Assembly (NCBI GenBank): GCA_001788415.1
Contig: MGBV01000262.1
Span: forward strand, 1 to 42,115
DNA: 42,115 bases
From: Candidatus Rokubacteria bacterium GWC2_70_16
GTDB lineage: Bacteria > Methylomirabilota > Methylomirabilia > Rokubacteriales > CSP1-6
Direction: 5' to 3'
In this document: positions 41,730 through 42,115 of the stretch, in pieces
Layout of the letters: every line of letters begins with the position of its first letter
How positions within the stretch are numbered: the stretch's first letter is position 1
Notes under the pieces: generated by a model
Seen by the model: the letters and a program-made list of their open reading frames with translations, nothing else
Told to the model about the DNA's origin: nothing
The model's database searches: none
Program-made: the position numbers and the translations under genes

Positions 41730-42115
41730 TGGACTACGCGGCGTTCATGAGGGCGGTGGGATCGGGGCGCACGCCGCCCGTGGTCCTGCTGCACGGCCCC
41801 GAGCCGCTCCTGCTGGACGATGCCGTCGCCGCTGTCACGCTTGCGCTCTTCCCCGACCCCTCACTGGCGGCCCTCTCGCGGGAGGTTCTCGAGGCGAAGG
41901 AGGCGGGGGTCGAAGAGATCCTCCGCTCGGCGCTCACGCTCCCGTGCCTCACGCCGTCGCGGCTCGTGGTGGTCCGCGGGGCCGATGGCCTGCCCGCCCG
42001 GCAGGCGGAGCCGCTCGCCGCGTACTGCAAGGCACCCAATCCCTCCACCGTGCTCCTGCTGCTCGCCGACGAGACACTCCCGGCAAGCCACTGGCTGCTC
42101 CGGCTGCCGCCGCCC
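41729..42115 (+). CDS. holA: DNA polymerase III delta subunit, 3'-truncated by window end
   Basis: The first 129 codons of holA, absent from the ORF track because no stop falls in the window. The GTG at 41729 overlaps the lptE stop codon (TAG/GTG sharing G). The sequence begins MDYAAFMRAVGSGRTPPVVL and continues LLHGPEPLLLDDAVAAV, the clamp-loader delta N-terminal strand and loop (the 'G-x-E-x-x-L' site). SRLVVVRGADGLPARQAEPL follows. The delta subunit opens the beta clamp. The operon order leuS-lptE-holA supports the call. Confidence 0.88.
   Translation, partial: MDYAAFMRAVGSGRTPPVVLLHGPEPLLLDDAVAAVTLALFPDPSLAALSREVLEAKEAGVEEILRSALTLPCLTPSRLVVVRGADGLPARQAEPLAAYCKAPNPSTVLLLLADETLPASHWLLRLPPP

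Noticed and set aside
1-42115. rRNA, tRNA, CRISPR arrays, integrases, transposase genes
   Set aside because: No sequence with the required conserved stems, regular spacers or protein motifs was found on either strand; by-eye reading could miss a diverged tRNA.

Overview
The window is 42 kb of very GC-rich, gene-dense bacterial DNA from a diderm organism: it carries lptE, a TolC-type outer-membrane factor, RND and MacAB-like pumps and an exported c-type cytochrome. Gene content (B12-dependent ribonucleotide reductase, an F420-type luciferase-like oxidoreductase, candidate sigma-54 promoters, a probable selenoprotein) resembles uncultured soil or subsurface bacteria of the Methylomirabilota/Rokubacteria type. 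That placement is an inference from gene content, not from a marker gene. No rRNA, tRNA, CRISPR array, integrase or transposase gene was seen.

Left part (1-14 kb). A minus-strand inositol-phosphatase-type gene is followed by plus-strand corA and panE and a 139-bp foldback element. Next comes a run of seven plus-strand genes (3089-10173) in which every gene overlaps the next: a heterodimeric ABC exporter pair, an alkyltransferase-like protein, a luciferase-like oxidoreductase, an SDR, a UPF0282-type metallo-beta-lactamase-fold protein and a peroxiredoxin. The peroxidatic residue of the peroxiredoxin is encoded by an in-frame TGA, and a SECIS-like hairpin follows. The run ends in a 248-bp foldback repeat whose second copy lies at 26.5 kb, then a separate 141-bp hairpin with 29-bp arms. 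After these come an SRPBCC protein, nth, a TPR protein, a DUF4149 protein, an HTH-less TetR remnant and an acyl-CoA dehydrogenase remnant.

Middle part (14-24 kb). A seven-gene minus-strand efflux operon encodes, in transcription order, an RND adaptor, an RND pump, a TolC-like channel, a MacA-like adaptor with a Spy/CpxP-like insertion, an ABC ATPase, an ABC permease and a small FxLYD-type exported protein. Two different inner-membrane pumps appear to share one outer-membrane channel.

Right part (24-42 kb). nrdJ, preceded by a possible 15-codon leader ORF, diverges from the efflux operon. Then follow the second foldback repeat, a small unknown gene coupled to a purine-type permease, a cytochrome c, a GAF-GAF hybrid histidine kinase with a candidate sigma-54 promoter, a Ppx/GppA phosphatase, a small membrane protein with a second candidate sigma-54 promoter, an HNH protein-uvrB-small membrane protein-uvrC repair cluster, a small secreted protein, and leuS-lptE-holA (holA cut by the window end).

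A recurring regulatory pattern is that good -10 boxes end only 6-12 nt before the start codon of many first-in-operon genes, which points to common leaderless or near-leaderless transcription. In two places a CTG overlapping the upstream stop (CTGA) looks like the real start codon. The observations most worth testing are the Sec-type peroxiredoxin and its operon, the dispersed foldback repeat anchored on TAG stop codons, and the leaderless/CTG-start pattern.
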